Shown here: piece after piece, positions 26,253-35,529 of the stretch | How positions within the stretch are numbered: the stretch's first letter is position 1 | How the letters are laid out: every line of letters begins with the position of its first letter | Source: Lacrimispora sphenoides | Lineage (GTDB): Bacteria; Bacillota; Clostridia; Lachnospirales; Lachnospiraceae | Direction: 5' to 3' | DNA length: 64,000 bases | Assembly (NCBI RefSeq): GCF_900105215.1 | Contig: NZ_FOIP01000001.1 | Coordinates: 2,978,501-3,042,500 of the forward strand | Translations under genes and position numbers: made by a program | Notes under the pieces: model-generated | What the model saw: the letters and a program-made list of their open reading frames with translations, nothing else | Database searches by the model: none | Told to the model about the DNA's origin: nothing

Positions 26253-27836
26253 ATGACAGGCCTTTTATCAGAAACAATCGGAGAACTGCTTCATAAAAGA
26301 GCTGTTCTTACGCCGAATGGAGCAGGAATCTGCTACCAGGATCGATGCTATACCTGGAAAGAGGCGGATGAAATTTCAGATTTTTGGGCATCTGACTTTA
26401 TAAGAAGAGGAATTTCACGCGGAAAACATGTCGCGTTGTGGGGGATTAACAGCCCGGAATGGATCATGGCGTATTTTGCTTTTATGAAGTCCGGGGCAAT
26501 TGTGATCCCGGTCAATACATGCTATAAGGAACAGGAATTAAACCGGATTTTAAAAGAAGGAGATGCAGACTATCTGTTCTATGGAAAGGGCTGCAACAAT
26601 GCGGACTATGAACCGGTCATTTCAAAAGCCGGACTTAATCGTCCTGATAGCTTCTTAAAAGGGATCGTTTCTTTGGCCCATCTGTCTGACTGTGAAATGG
26701 GGGAAAACAGGGAGGAAGAGAAACGGCTTTTAAAAGAAATGGAGCAGAACTTATCCTCCAAGGATACCGCCAATATACTTTTTACCTCCGGTACCTCCGG
26801 TGTTCCCAAAGGAGTGATGTTAAGCCACGAAAACATGGTCAACAATGCAGCCGAAATGGTGCGTTCCATGCATTGGAACGAAAGTGACCGCATGTGCTTA
26901 TCCGTCCCCCTGTTTCACTGTTTTGGCATTACAGCGGGCATTTTGTCCGCTGTCCATGCCGGAGCGGCGATTTATATCAATCAGTATTATAAGTCCATTG
27001 GAGTTATGGAAAACATACAGAAAAATTCCTGCACCATTCTAAACGGTGTTCCAAGTATGTTCCTAGCTATGGTAAAGAACAGCAGGAGAAATGAATACAA
27101 TTTAAGTTCCTTAAAGAGCGGAATTATCGCAGGTTCCGCCATTCATCCGTCAGATTATATCAATATCTGTGAAGAGCTGAAGATGGAGCATCTGCAGCCT
27201 TCCTATGGGCAGACCGAGTCTTCCCCTGCGATTACCATAACCGGGTATACGGATCCAATCTGCCGAAAAGCCCTTACGGCAGGAAAAAAAATACCTTATA
27301 CGGAATTAAGGATCTGGGATGAAGAAAGAAAAAGCGTTGCCAAGCCAGGCATTGTCGGAGAAATCCAGTCCCGGGGTTATCACATCATGAAGGGCTATTA
27401 CAACAAAACGAAAGAAGCGGAAAAAGTGCTGGATGAAGAGGGCTGGCTTCATACCGGTGACTGCGGTTATCTGGATGAGGAAGGCTGTCTTTATATAACC
27501 GGACGAAAAAAAGAGATGATTATCCGGGGCGGTGAAAACATAGCGCCGGTGGAAATTGAAAACTGCATTCTGGAACTTCCGGAAGTCAGGGATGTAAAGG
27601 TAGTAGGAGTTGATGCCCAGGTTCTTCAGGAAGAAATAGCCGCTTGTATCATCATGGAGTCCGGAGCGGAGTTTTCAGATGAAAGGATCAGGGAGCACGT
27701 TCGTAAAAATCTGGCGAATTATAAGGTTCCCAAATATGTTTATCGATTTGATTCATTTCCTTTTGGCAACAGCGGAAAGGTTAAGGTCCATGTGTTACGG
27801 CAGGAAGTCGAGAAACGGTTAGCGAAAAGAGGTTAA
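26253..27836 (+). CDS. AMP-forming acyl-CoA ligase
   Basis: Adenylate-forming enzyme of 527 residues. Motifs in order: LFTSGTSGVPKGVMLSHENM (ATP binding), SYGQTESSP, HTGDCGYLDEEG, GRKKEMIIRGGENIAPVEIE and catalytic Lys in NSGKVKV. It forms an acyl-CoA with ATP to AMP. Start chosen at 26253, six bases after AGGAGA; an ATG at 26247 abuts that site. In the operon it could prime the pathway by making the first CoA ester, after which the CoA-transferase at the end of the operon recycles CoA from product to substrate. Confidence 0.88.
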   Translation: MTGLLSETIGELLHKRAVLTPNGAGICYQDRCYTWKEADEISDFWASDFIRRGISRGKHVALWGINSPEWIMAYFAFMKSGAIVIPVNTCYKEQELNRILKEGDADYLFYGKGCNNADYEPVISKAGLNRPDSFLKGIVSLAHLSDCEMGENREEEKRLLKEMEQNLSSKDTANILFTSGTSGVPKGVMLSHENMVNNAAEMVRSMHWNESDRMCLSVPLFHCFGITAGILSAVHAGAAIYINQYYKSIGVMENIQKNSCTILNGVPSMFLAMVKNSRRNEYNLSSLKSGIIAGSAIHPSDYINICEELKMEHLQPSYGQTESSPAITITGYTDPICRKALTAGKKIPYTELRIWDEERKSVAKPGIVGEIQSRGYHIMKGYYNKTKEAEKVLDEEGWLHTGDCGYLDEEGCLYITGRKKEMIIRGGENIAPVEIENCILELPEVRDVKVVGVDAQVLQEEIAACIIMESGAEFSDERIREHVRKNLANYKVPKYVYRFDSFPFGNSGKVKVHVLRQEVEKRLAKRG

Positions 27837-27848
27837 GGAGGAAACAAC

Positions 27849-28991
27849 ATGTATTTTACAAAACAGCATGAGCTTGTCCGGAAACTGGCAAGAGAGTTTG
27901 CGGAAAAAGAACTGACCAATGAAATCCTCGATGAGGTTGAGGAAAGCGGGACATTTCCGGAGGAAATCCTTTACAAGATGGGAAAGGCCGGATTTTTCGG
28001 CATTAAGACGCCAAAGGAATACGGAGGTTCAGGCGGTGATGCCCGCTGTTACGTGCTGGTGATGGAGGAAATGGCAAGAGTCAGCGGAGTTGCAAGCATT
28101 TATGTATCTTCCCCCAATTCTCTTTCCGGAGGTCCTCTGTTATTATCCGGCACAGAGGAGCAAAAACGGAAATATCTTCCCTCATTGATAAGCGGAAGCA
28201 AAAAGCTTTGTTTTGCCCTGACAGAGCCGGGAGCAGGTTCTGATGCAGGCGGCATGCAGTCGACTGCGGTAAAGGATGGGGATTCCTACATATTGAATGG
28301 AAGAAAGACCTTTATCACCATGGCACCTCTAGCAGATTATGCGGTAGTCTACGCAAAGACGGATATGACAAAGGGGACAAAAGGAATCAGCGCATTTATC
28401 GTAGATATGAAAAACACTCCTGGAATTTCCTGCGGAAAGCCGGAACATAAAATGGGCGTTATCGGTTGCGCTACCAGCGATATCATTATGGATAATGCAA
28501 GGATTCCGGCAGAGAACCTTCTTGGTGAGGAGGGCATGGGCTTTATTAACGCCATGAAAACTTTGGATACCGGGCGTATGGGAGTGGCCGCTCAGTCCAT
28601 AGGAGTTGCTCAGGGCGCTTTGGACGAGGCCATTAAATATGCAAAGGAAAGGAAACAGTTTGGAAGACGAATCGGAGATTTCCAGGCAATTGCCTTTATG
28701 ATCGCAGATATGGCGACTAAGCTGGAGGCGGCAAAGCAGCTGGTTTATAAGACAGCCTACTTAATGGATACCCATCAGCCTGCAACCTTGGAAGCTTCTA
28801 TGGCAAAGTATTATGCTTCTGAAGTCTGCAATGAAATCGCTTCAAAATCCCTTCAGATCCATGGCGGTTACGGCTTTATCAAAGATTATAAGATTGAGCG
28901 CATGTACAGGGATTGCCGCGTGTTCACCATTTACGAAGGTACCTCACAAATACAGCAGCTGGTGATTTCTGGAAAACTGCTTAAGAAATAA
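27849..28991 (+). CDS. Acyl-CoA dehydrogenase / enoyl-CoA reductase
   Basis: FAD enzyme of 380 residues, four-helix/beta/four-helix family. Seen: CFALTEPGAGSDAGG (FAD/substrate contact), KTFITMAPLADY, RKQFGRRIGDFQAI and the C-terminal IHGGYGFIKDY...FTIYEGTSQIQ with catalytic Glu363. Together with the EtfBA encoded downstream it should reduce the 2-enoyl-CoA made by the dehydratase, possibly with flavin-based electron bifurcation to ferredoxin. Good ribosome site AAGGAGG. Confidence 0.92.
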   Translation: MYFTKQHELVRKLAREFAEKELTNEILDEVEESGTFPEEILYKMGKAGFFGIKTPKEYGGSGGDARCYVLVMEEMARVSGVASIYVSSPNSLSGGPLLLSGTEEQKRKYLPSLISGSKKLCFALTEPGAGSDAGGMQSTAVKDGDSYILNGRKTFITMAPLADYAVVYAKTDMTKGTKGISAFIVDMKNTPGISCGKPEHKMGVIGCATSDIIMDNARIPAENLLGEEGMGFINAMKTLDTGRMGVAAQSIGVAQGALDEAIKYAKERKQFGRRIGDFQAIAFMIADMATKLEAAKQLVYKTAYLMDTHQPATLEASMAKYYASEVCNEIASKSLQIHGGYGFIKDYKIERMYRDCRVFTIYEGTSQIQQLVISGKLLKK

Positions 28992-29018
28992 CGACTACAC
29001 GGAAGGAGTAATGATACG

Positions 29019-29804
29019 ATGAAAATTTTGGTTTGTGTGAAACAGGTGCCGGATACCAATGAAGTAAAGATCGATCCGGTAAAGGGTACATTGATCCGTG
29101 ACGGAGTTCCCAGCATATTAAACCCTGATGATGCAAATGCCCTGGAAGAGGCATTGAAAATAAAAGACAAAAAGCCTGGAACAACGGTTTCCGTGATTAC
29201 CATGGGGCCTCCTCAGGCTGATGATATGTTAAGGGAATGCCTGGCAATGGGAGCGGATGAGGCTTATCTGCTCAGTGACCGAGCTTTTGGCGGTGCAGAT
29301 ACCTGTGCTACTTCTACCACCATTGCTGCCGGTATTCAAAAAATCGGAGATTATGACCTTATTTTTGCAGGACGCCAGGCCATTGACGGTGATACGGCCC
29401 AGGTAGGCCCCCAGGTAGCCTGGAGACTTGGCATCCCGGTTGTGACCTATGTTCAGGATGTAAAGCTCTGCGAAGAAAAGGTAATCGTACAAAGGCAGAT
29501 GGAAAATGGATATGAAATTCTGGAAGTCCAGATGCCCTGTCTTCTCACGGCGGTAAAAGAGCTGAATGAGCCCCGTTACATGAGCATAGGCGGTATCATG
29601 GACGCTTATGCAAAAAAAGTTACCGTATGGAATCATGAGGATGTGGTACTGGATCCCAAAGACTGTGGTTTAAATGCTTCCCCCACCCAGGTTTTCCGTT
29701 CCTTTACTCCCGCTCCCAAGGGAAAAGGGGAGATGCTTAACGGAACAGTGACAGAAATGACAGAACTGCTAACAGAGAAACTGAAAGAGAAGCATTATCT
29801 TTAA
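29019..29804 (+). CDS. etfB: Electron transfer flavoprotein, beta subunit
   Basis: EtfB of 261 residues. [19 protein letters not shown] at the N-terminus and [21 protein letters not shown] in the middle are the family signatures; the latter contains the nucleotide-binding loop (DGDTAQVGP) of bifurcating Etfs that hold a second FAD instead of AMP. It lies 27 bases after the dehydrogenase gene and pairs with the EtfA encoded next. Confidence 0.93.
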   Translation: MKILVCVKQVPDTNEVKIDPVKGTLIRDGVPSILNPDDANALEEALKIKDKKPGTTVSVITMGPPQADDMLRECLAMGADEAYLLSDRAFGGADTCATSTTIAAGIQKIGDYDLIFAGRQAIDGDTAQVGPQVAWRLGIPVVTYVQDVKLCEEKVIVQRQMENGYEILEVQMPCLLTAVKELNEPRYMSIGGIMDAYAKKVTVWNHEDVVLDPKDCGLNASPTQVFRSFTPAPKGKGEMLNGTVTEMTELLTEKLKEKHYL

Positions 29805-29830
29805 GACCCAGGAAAAGGAGGAAGGTTCAT

Positions 29831-31012
29831 ATGGCTGTAAATGTAATAAAAGAAAAATGCAGGGGCTGTACGATCTGCGTAAAGAATTGCCCGTTTGAAG
29901 CAATTACAATGGAAAATAAGCTGGCCGTCATCGGTACTGCCTGTACCGGCTGCGGCGTTTGTTTAGAAAAGTGTCCGTTTGATGCTATAGAAAAGTCAGA
30001 AGAGCCAAAGGATACGGTTGATTTATCGGAATACCGGGATGTATGGGTATTTGCGGAACAAAGAGAAGGGGCACTCATGCCGGTCGTAAAAGAACTTCTT
30101 GGTGAAGGGCGGAAACTGGCGGATGAGATTGGATGCAGCCTTTGTTCTGTATTATGCGGTAACCATGTGGAAGGACTTGTGGATGAACTGTTTGAATGTG
30201 GAGCAGATAAAGTTTATCTTGCGGATCATAAAGAACTGGAATCCTACCGCACCGACGCTTATACGGCTGTGATCCACGACGCGATCAAATCTTATAAGCC
30301 TGAAATCGTCCTTTTGGGAGCCACCCACATCGGCCGTGACTTAGGTCCCTGTCTGGCCGTCCGCTGCAATACGGGGCTGACTGCCGACTGTACCAAGTTG
30401 GAAATTGATGAGGTAGATAAGAAGATCAAGCAGACCCGCCCGGCCTTTGGCGGAAATTTAATGGCAACCATCGTTTGTCCAAACCACAGGCCTCAGATGT
30501 CCACGGTACGTCCGGGAGTTATGGAAAAAGCCGAAAGGCAGGGGGGCCGTAAGGGAGAGATCATTCCTCTTTCTGTAAGTTTTGAAAAAGACGATATAAG
30601 AACCCGCATCCTTGAAGTGGTTAAGGAGGCAGGAGAGGCGGTATCCTTAACTGATGCAGAGATCATTGTATCCGGCGGTATGGGTCTTGGCGGAGCCGAA
30701 GGCTTTGAACTGTTAAAGAAACTGGCGGATAAGCTGGGCGGTGTGGTTGCAGCAAGCCGTGCAGCCGTAGACGCAGGCTGGATCGACCATTCCTATCAGG
30801 TGGGGCAGACCGGAACCACGGTACGTCCTAAACTATATTTTGCCTGCGGCATTTCTGGGGCCATTCAGCATGTGGCAGGTATGCAGAATTCAGAGCAGAT
30901 CATTGCAATCAATAAAAACCCGGCAGCTCCGATCTTTGAAGTGGCCGATTACGGCATCGTAGGCGATTATAATCAGGTGATCCCTGCGCTTATAGAAGCA
31001 CTGGACAAATAA
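29831..31012 (+). CDS. etfA: Electron transfer flavoprotein, alpha subunit with ferredoxin domain
   Basis: EtfA of 393 residues with an N-terminal two-cluster ferredoxin domain: [12 protein letters not shown] (from residue 10) and [12 protein letters not shown] (from residue 39), then the Etf alpha body and the C-terminal FAD domain ([51 protein letters not shown]). The ferredoxin extension is found in EtfA partners such as caffeyl-CoA reductase CarE, which couple enoyl-CoA reduction by NADH to ferredoxin reduction. Coupling here is inferred from architecture and operon. Confidence 0.93.
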   Translation: MAVNVIKEKCRGCTICVKNCPFEAITMENKLAVIGTACTGCGVCLEKCPFDAIEKSEEPKDTVDLSEYRDVWVFAEQREGALMPVVKELLGEGRKLADEIGCSLCSVLCGNHVEGLVDELFECGADKVYLADHKELESYRTDAYTAVIHDAIKSYKPEIVLLGATHIGRDLGPCLAVRCNTGLTADCTKLEIDEVDKKIKQTRPAFGGNLMATIVCPNHRPQMSTVRPGVMEKAERQGGRKGEIIPLSVSFEKDDIRTRILEVVKEAGEAVSLTDAEIIVSGGMGLGGAEGFELLKKLADKLGGVVAASRAAVDAGWIDHSYQVGQTGTTVRPKLYFACGISGAIQHVAGMQNSEQIIAINKNPAAPIFEVADYGIVGDYNQVIPALIEALDK

Positions 31013-31026
31013 AGGAGGGAATTAAT

Positions 31027-32271
31027 ATGGGAAAGAAACTGTTAGAAGGAATCAAAGTAGTGGAACTGGCAACCTTTATTGCGGCTGCAGGTGCAGGACG
31101 TTTTCTTGCAGACTGCGGAGCAGATGTCATTAAGATCGAATCTGCCAAGGGAGATCCGTTAAGACATACGGCTCCATCCGAAGGAAGGCCTTTGGATATG
31201 TATGAAAATACGACCTGGGACTTAGAAAATGGAAACAAGCGCTGTATTTCTCTTAATATGAAGGCACCTGAGGGCAAAGAGGCATTTTTTAAGCTTCTAG
31301 AGGATGCGGATGTGCTGATCACCAACTGGAGAGTCCAGGCTCTTGAACGGGCGGGGCTTGATTATGAAACATTAAAGGTGAAATATCCAAAACTGGTTTA
31401 TGCCATGGTTACCGGCTATGGTGAATACGGCCCGGATAAAGACCTTCCGGGATTTGATTTCACGGCATTCTTTGCAAGAGGTGGTTATCTCCATTCCCTT
31501 CGTCAGAGAGGAACGGTTCCAATGAATGTGGTTCCCGGAGTTGGGGATCATAACGTGGCCATGAACCTTGCAGCAGGTATCCTTGCGGCATTATACCATG
31601 CAAAAGAAACCGGACAGGGAGAGAAAGTAGAGACCAGTCTGTTTGAGACGGCTGTCTATAACATGGGAATGATGATCCAGGCAGCCAATTATGATGGCCC
31701 GGCGAGGGAATACCCCATTAATATCAGGGAGAGTGCCAACCCCTTTAATGCGGCATGGAGAACAAAGGATGACAGATTCATTCAGACCTGTATGCCTGAT
31801 TATAACACCTACTATAAACAGTTCATGAAAGCTCTGGGAAGAGATGATTTGATGGAAAATGAGAATTACTTCCCAATCCAGAACCTTCAGACCAAAGGCT
31901 TGGGTACGGAGGTCTATGATATCTGTATGGAAGCAATGGAAAAGAAAACAGCCAAGGAATGGGTACCGGTTTTAAAGGAACACGACATAGCTTTCAGCGT
32001 TGCCCAGTCCTGGGAAGAAATTCTGGAAGATGAGCAGGCATGGGCCAATGATTGCTTTTATAAAATGCAGTACGGCAATGGAAATGTACGCACACTGGTA
32101 AGACCGCCGGTCAAATTCCAGGAGATGGGTGTTCCTGAGTACAATGGCGGTCCTCTGATCGGTGAGCAGGGACCGGAGATCCTGGAGAATCTGGGGTACA
32201 GCAAAGAGGAGATCAAGGAGTTTCAGGAGAAGGGAATCCTTTATGTATGGAAGGATGAACGGAAAAACTAG
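31027..32271 (+). CDS. Family III CoA-transferase
   Basis: CoA-transferase of 414 residues (CaiB/FldA/HadA/formyl-CoA transferase family). Seen: the N-terminal VVELATFIAAAGAGRFLADCGADVIKIE, NGNKRCISLNMK, and the catalytic-Asp region PGVGDHNVAMNLAAG (Asp174). It would move CoA from the reduced acyl-CoA product to a new 2-hydroxy acid. Last gene of the GntR-controlled operon; a hairpin follows at 32361. The partner 2-hydroxyacid dehydrogenase usual in fld/had clusters is not in the window, so the hydroxy acid is either imported or made by an enzyme encoded elsewhere. Confidence 0.9.
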   Translation: MGKKLLEGIKVVELATFIAAAGAGRFLADCGADVIKIESAKGDPLRHTAPSEGRPLDMYENTTWDLENGNKRCISLNMKAPEGKEAFFKLLEDADVLITNWRVQALERAGLDYETLKVKYPKLVYAMVTGYGEYGPDKDLPGFDFTAFFARGGYLHSLRQRGTVPMNVVPGVGDHNVAMNLAAGILAALYHAKETGQGEKVETSLFETAVYNMGMMIQAANYDGPAREYPINIRESANPFNAAWRTKDDRFIQTCMPDYNTYYKQFMKALGRDDLMENENYFPIQNLQTKGLGTEVYDICMEAMEKKTAKEWVPVLKEHDIAFSVAQSWEEILEDEQAWANDCFYKMQYGNGNVRTLVRPPVKFQEMGVPEYNGGPLIGEQGPEILENLGYSKEEIKEFQEKGILYVWKDERKN

Positions 32272-32360
32272 ATTTGCCTTCGGATATTCATTTGCTCTTT
32301 CCAGACTATCAAAAAAGCCGGCATCAGGCCGTTCTTAGTAAAACTTTTTTAATGAAGTTT

Positions 32361-32383
32361 GGCGTAGCGTAAAAAGCTACGCC
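32361..32383 (+). terminator. Terminator of the 2-hydroxyacyl-CoA operon
   Basis: Stem GGCGTAGC/GCTACGCC with a 7-base loop, followed by ATTCCTTCTTTTA. It is about 90 bases downstream of the CoA-transferase stop. Confidence 0.7.
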
Positions 32384-32565
32384 ATTCCTTCTTTTATCGG
32401 TGTATTGAGTTCCGGCAGAAACCCCAACAAATCATAACTGATGTGAATATTCTGCCTGTGTTTTTCCTCTGATTTGTCAGGTGATTCCACAAAGACCTTA
32501 CACGGCATTATAATGGGTATGTTTACGCTGGCACGGTTGATTTCGCCAAATAGCAGTTGACGCAC
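32377..32565 (-). pseudogene. Possible C-terminal remnant of a serine recombinase-type protein
   Basis: A 62-codon minus-strand frame whose last 40 residues (KVFVESPDKSEEKHRQNIHI, then SYDLLGFLPEL) look like the extreme C-terminus of large serine recombinases of transposons, which often end in a similar VFxxDK...IxIxYDxxGFI pattern. No catalytic domain or upstream portion is present. If real it is the scar of a lost mobile element between the two big operons. The resemblance is by eye and weak. Confidence 0.3.
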
Positions 32566-32607
32566 TTTGATAAATATTATATAATTTGATAAATAATATT
32601 TATCAAA
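32557..32607 (+). promoter_or_regulatory. lacI-family gene promoter with palindromic operator
   Basis: TTGACG (32557-32562), 17 bases, TATAAT (32580-32585). The palindrome with arms TTTGATAAAT (32585-32594) and ATTTATCAAA (32598-32607) around AAT starts at the last base of the -10 box, so binding would block transcription. TTTGATAAAT also occurs once in the spacer (32566-32575). This fits autoregulation by the LacI protein encoded next. Confidence 0.75.
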
Positions 32608-32637
32608 AGTGTAATTAACTGAAAGGCTGTGAAACGG

Positions 32638-33675
32638 ATGAAAATAAATGTAAAGGTAAAAGACATTGCCAAGGTGGCAGGAGTGTCACCATCGACAGTA
32701 TCCCTGGTGTTAAATAACAGGCCTTCCCGCATTGCGGAGGATACGAAAGAGCATATATTCCGGGTGGCAAGGGAGATGCAGTTCCAGAAAGAGACGGAAA
32801 TTGATTTTACTGAGTTTAAAAAAGTCAGGACGATCGGGCTTATTGTGCCGGACCGCATGAATCCTTTTTACCATCAGCTTGCCGAAGAGATTGCCAGGAA
32901 CGCTTTTCTAGGTGATTACTCAGTATTCCAGTGCTATACCGGTGACGATATACAGTGTTTCTATACAGCGGTCGAAGGTTTTATGGCGAAAAATATAGAT
33001 GGAATTATTGTTATCCCACCCAGGACCATGGATAAAGAAAATGTAAAGCTATTAAAGTCAGTGCAAAAGAGCAATGTTCCGATTATGCTTCTTGACAGGG
33101 CTGCGTACGGGGTGTTCTGTGACTTTGTCACTGCTGATAATAAACACGGGGGGAAGATTGCGGCGGAGTATATGATAAAAAAAGGCCATACAAGAATCGG
33201 CTGTATGATGGCGGAGCAGAACATCTATACTTCCAGAAAAAGGCTGGAGGGTTATCGGGAAGCGCTTGCCGCATATAAGATTCCCTTTGATAAGTCTCTC
33301 ATATACTATGGAAACTATGATATTGAATCAGGCCGTCAGGGGGCAAAGGAGCTGATTGGAAAAGGAGTGACCGCTATCGTGGCAGGAAATGACTTAATGG
33401 CCTTAGGCGTTTACTTATATGCAGAGGAGCAGGGGCTTTCTGTTCCTGATGATGTATCTGTGATCGGCTATGACAATACGGAACTCTGCCGTTTTGCCAG
33501 AACACCTCTAACCAGTGTTGATCAGAATACTGCAACCATGGCCTCTAAAGCAGTTGAGGTAATTCTTCGTCAGATTGGAAAGGAAGAGGGTGATGAGGTT
33601 CCTGCCCGGAATTATTATTTTACGCCTTATATTGTGGAGAGGGAGTCTGTAAAAGATTGTAATAGCCAGAAATGA
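32638..33675 (+). CDS. LacI-family transcriptional regulator
   Basis: Repressor of 345 residues: N-terminal helix-turn-helix (VKDIAKVAGVSPSTVSLVLN), hinge, and a periplasmic-binding-protein-like core (TIGLIVPDRMNPFYHQLAEEI ... VSVIGYDNTELCRFARTPLTSVDQ). Start chosen at the ATG 32638, 11 bases after AAAGG; a GTG at 32629 is too close to that site. It probably controls itself and the 13-kb ABC/ribosyl-enzyme operon that follows, since ATTTATCA half-sites lie in both promoters. The ligand is presumably a sugar or nucleoside from that pathway. Confidence 0.9.
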   Translation: MKINVKVKDIAKVAGVSPSTVSLVLNNRPSRIAEDTKEHIFRVAREMQFQKETEIDFTEFKKVRTIGLIVPDRMNPFYHQLAEEIARNAFLGDYSVFQCYTGDDIQCFYTAVEGFMAKNIDGIIVIPPRTMDKENVKLLKSVQKSNVPIMLLDRAAYGVFCDFVTADNKHGGKIAAEYMIKKGHTRIGCMMAEQNIYTSRKRLEGYREALAAYKIPFDKSLIYYGNYDIESGRQGAKELIGKGVTAIVAGNDLMALGVYLYAEEQGLSVPDDVSVIGYDNTELCRFARTPLTSVDQNTATMASKAVEVILRQIGKEEGDEVPARNYYFTPYIVERESVKDCNSQK

Positions 33676-33688
33676 TAAAATAAAGGTA

Positions 33689-33743
33689 AATAATGGGAAT
33701 GAATTGATTGATATGCAGTCAATTCATTCCCATTATTTTTTTT
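33689..33743 (+). terminator. Strong rho-independent terminator after lacI
   Basis: Perfect 19-bp stem (33689-33707 with 33719-33737; core AATGGGAATGAATTG) with an 11-base loop and a run of T to 33742. It isolates the regulator from the downstream operon. Confidence 0.92.
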
Positions 33744-33870
33744 GCTATAGATTTTATCGGGGTGGTAAATTTGTGAAAAGCAGAGTTTTTATAATTATGT
33801 ATGGATTTATTGAAGATATTATGAGATAAATCGTCGGAAACATAAGAGAAAAACTCATTCAATTCCTGTA

Positions 33871-33933
33871 TTGACAAAATTAGATAAAATGATATAATAA
33901 AATCACTAGAATATTTATCATATATTTATCAAA
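33871..33933 (+). promoter_or_regulatory. Promoter and LacI half-sites of the ribosyl-compound operon
   Basis: TTGACA (33871-33876), 16 bases, TATAAT (33893-33898). Downstream are two direct ATTTATCA half-sites (33912-33919 and 33924-33931), the second extended to ATTTATCAAA as in the lacI palindrome. The position just after the transcript start suits repression. Confidence 0.7.
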
Positions 33934-33980
33934 TGATCGATGACGCCGTAAACCAATTAGTGAAAAAGGAGAAGTTAGCT

Positions 33981-35411
33981 ATGAAAAAAAGAATTCTTGC
34001 AGCAATATTGTCAACGGCAATGATTGCAACTATGGTATCCGGATGCAGCATTTCCACAAAGAGCACGACAGAGCCGGGAAATACAGCTGAGAATGCCGGT
34101 AATGGGGAAACACCGGCAAAAGCTGAAAGCGGAGATTTAAAAAACCGCGAAGTGATTTCGCTGTGGTTCTGGGGGGCGGAACCATACGCACAGGAAGCAA
34201 TGCAGAAGATTCTTGCTGACAAGTATAATGCTTCCCAGGACAAGTACATACTGGCCTTAGAATTCCGCCCGTCTGTGGATACGGATATGTCCACAGCATT
34301 AGCAGCCAACCAGGGCCCGGATATTGTATACGGCTCCGGTCCATCCTTTGTTATGCCGTTAGTAGAGGCCGGCAAGCTGGAACCGCTTGATCCGTATGCG
34401 GAACAGTACGGCTGGAAAGACAGGCTGCTTCAGCCGTTTTACGACTCCGGTACTGTAGGAGGCAAGCTTTACAGCCTGACAAGCGGTGTCAGTACCGTGG
34501 GCGTATTTTATAATAAGAAGGTGCTTGCGGATCATGGATGGGAGGTTCCAAAGAGCATTCAAGATATGGAAAAAGTTATGGATCATGCGTTGGAAAAAGG
34601 CATGTATGCTTCCGTAACAGGCAATAAAGGCTGGAAACCGGTGAATGAAAACTATGCGTCCCTGTTTTTGACCCATATTGCCGGTCCGGAAACCGTATAC
34701 AAATGCTTAATGGGCGAGGAAAAATGGAATAATCAGGAGATGCAGGCGGCAATTAACAAGTCAAAGGAATGGTGGGATAAAGGATATCTGGCCGGCAAAG
34801 ATTACGTGAATTTGAACTTCAGTGAATCTTTACAGATTCTTGCCGATGAGAAATCCCCGTTCTTCATAGGACCGTCCATCGCATTCCAGTGGGTAGCCTC
34901 TTTCTTTACCGGGGATAAGGCTGAGAATATCGCATTCATGCCATTCCCTGCCACAGAGGAGGTGCCGAATGAAACATATACGCTGGGAGCTTCCTGCACA
35001 TTATCGATCAATGCGAATGTCTCTAAAGAACATAAGGATGAAGCGGCTAAGATCATCGATATGATGATGCAGCCTGAATTTATGAAGGAGATGACAGCAG
35101 CCTGGCCGGGATATTGGGGCACGCCATTAAAGGATTTATCAGCAGTTGATACAACCGGTATGGGATACCTGTCAAAATCATTTGTTGATGTTGTGAAGAA
35201 TGTGTCTGACGCTGTGAATAAAGGGAACTTCGGCTATTATGACAACGTGTTTTTTCCGGCTGCAACTCAGCAGAACATGGTAAATATTGAGGATGTGTGG
35301 TATAACACGATTTCCACATCGGATTATCTTGATAAAGTAGATAAAGATTTTTCATCGGAGTTGGCGAAAGGGCTTGTACCTCCGATTCCGGCACCGGCAA
35401 TGAATAAATAA
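33981..35411 (+). CDS. Sugar-type ABC substrate-binding lipoprotein
   Basis: Receptor of 476 residues in the solute-binding family 1 (maltose/multiple-sugar type). Signal peptide with lipobox MVSGC (Cys22), an Asn/Thr/Glu linker, then the domain beginning VISLWFWGAEPYAQEAMQKI; typical NQGPDIVYGSGPS and GWEVPKSIQDMEKV segments follow. The start is the ATG after AAAGGAGAAG. First gene of the operon running to 47201. The ligand is probably a glycoside related to the ribosyl-bond enzymes encoded downstream. Confidence 0.9.
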   Translation: MKKRILAAILSTAMIATMVSGCSISTKSTTEPGNTAENAGNGETPAKAESGDLKNREVISLWFWGAEPYAQEAMQKILADKYNASQDKYILALEFRPSVDTDMSTALAANQGPDIVYGSGPSFVMPLVEAGKLEPLDPYAEQYGWKDRLLQPFYDSGTVGGKLYSLTSGVSTVGVFYNKKVLADHGWEVPKSIQDMEKVMDHALEKGMYASVTGNKGWKPVNENYASLFLTHIAGPETVYKCLMGEEKWNNQEMQAAINKSKEWWDKGYLAGKDYVNLNFSESLQILADEKSPFFIGPSIAFQWVASFFTGDKAENIAFMPFPATEEVPNETYTLGASCTLSINANVSKEHKDEAAKIIDMMMQPEFMKEMTAAWPGYWGTPLKDLSAVDTTGMGYLSKSFVDVVKNVSDAVNKGNFGYYDNVFFPAATQQNMVNIEDVWYNTISTSDYLDKVDKDFSSELAKGLVPPIPAPAMNK

Positions 35412-35444
35412 AAGAAGGAAGCAAAGCTTATGCGTAATTGGAAG

Positions 35445-35475
35445 GGCCGACATGTTTTAACAGCATATCGGCCCA
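35445..35475 (+). other. Intercistronic hairpin after the lipoprotein gene
   Basis: Stem GGGCCGACATG/CATATCGGCCC (one mismatch) with a 9-base loop, without a T run, in the 118-base gap before the first permease gene. Such hairpins commonly protect the receptor mRNA and lower expression of the downstream genes. Confidence 0.6.
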
Positions 35476-35529
35476 TTCCTGCAAATGGGCGTTGTACATC
35501 AATCCATAAAATGAAAAGGAGGACACGCC

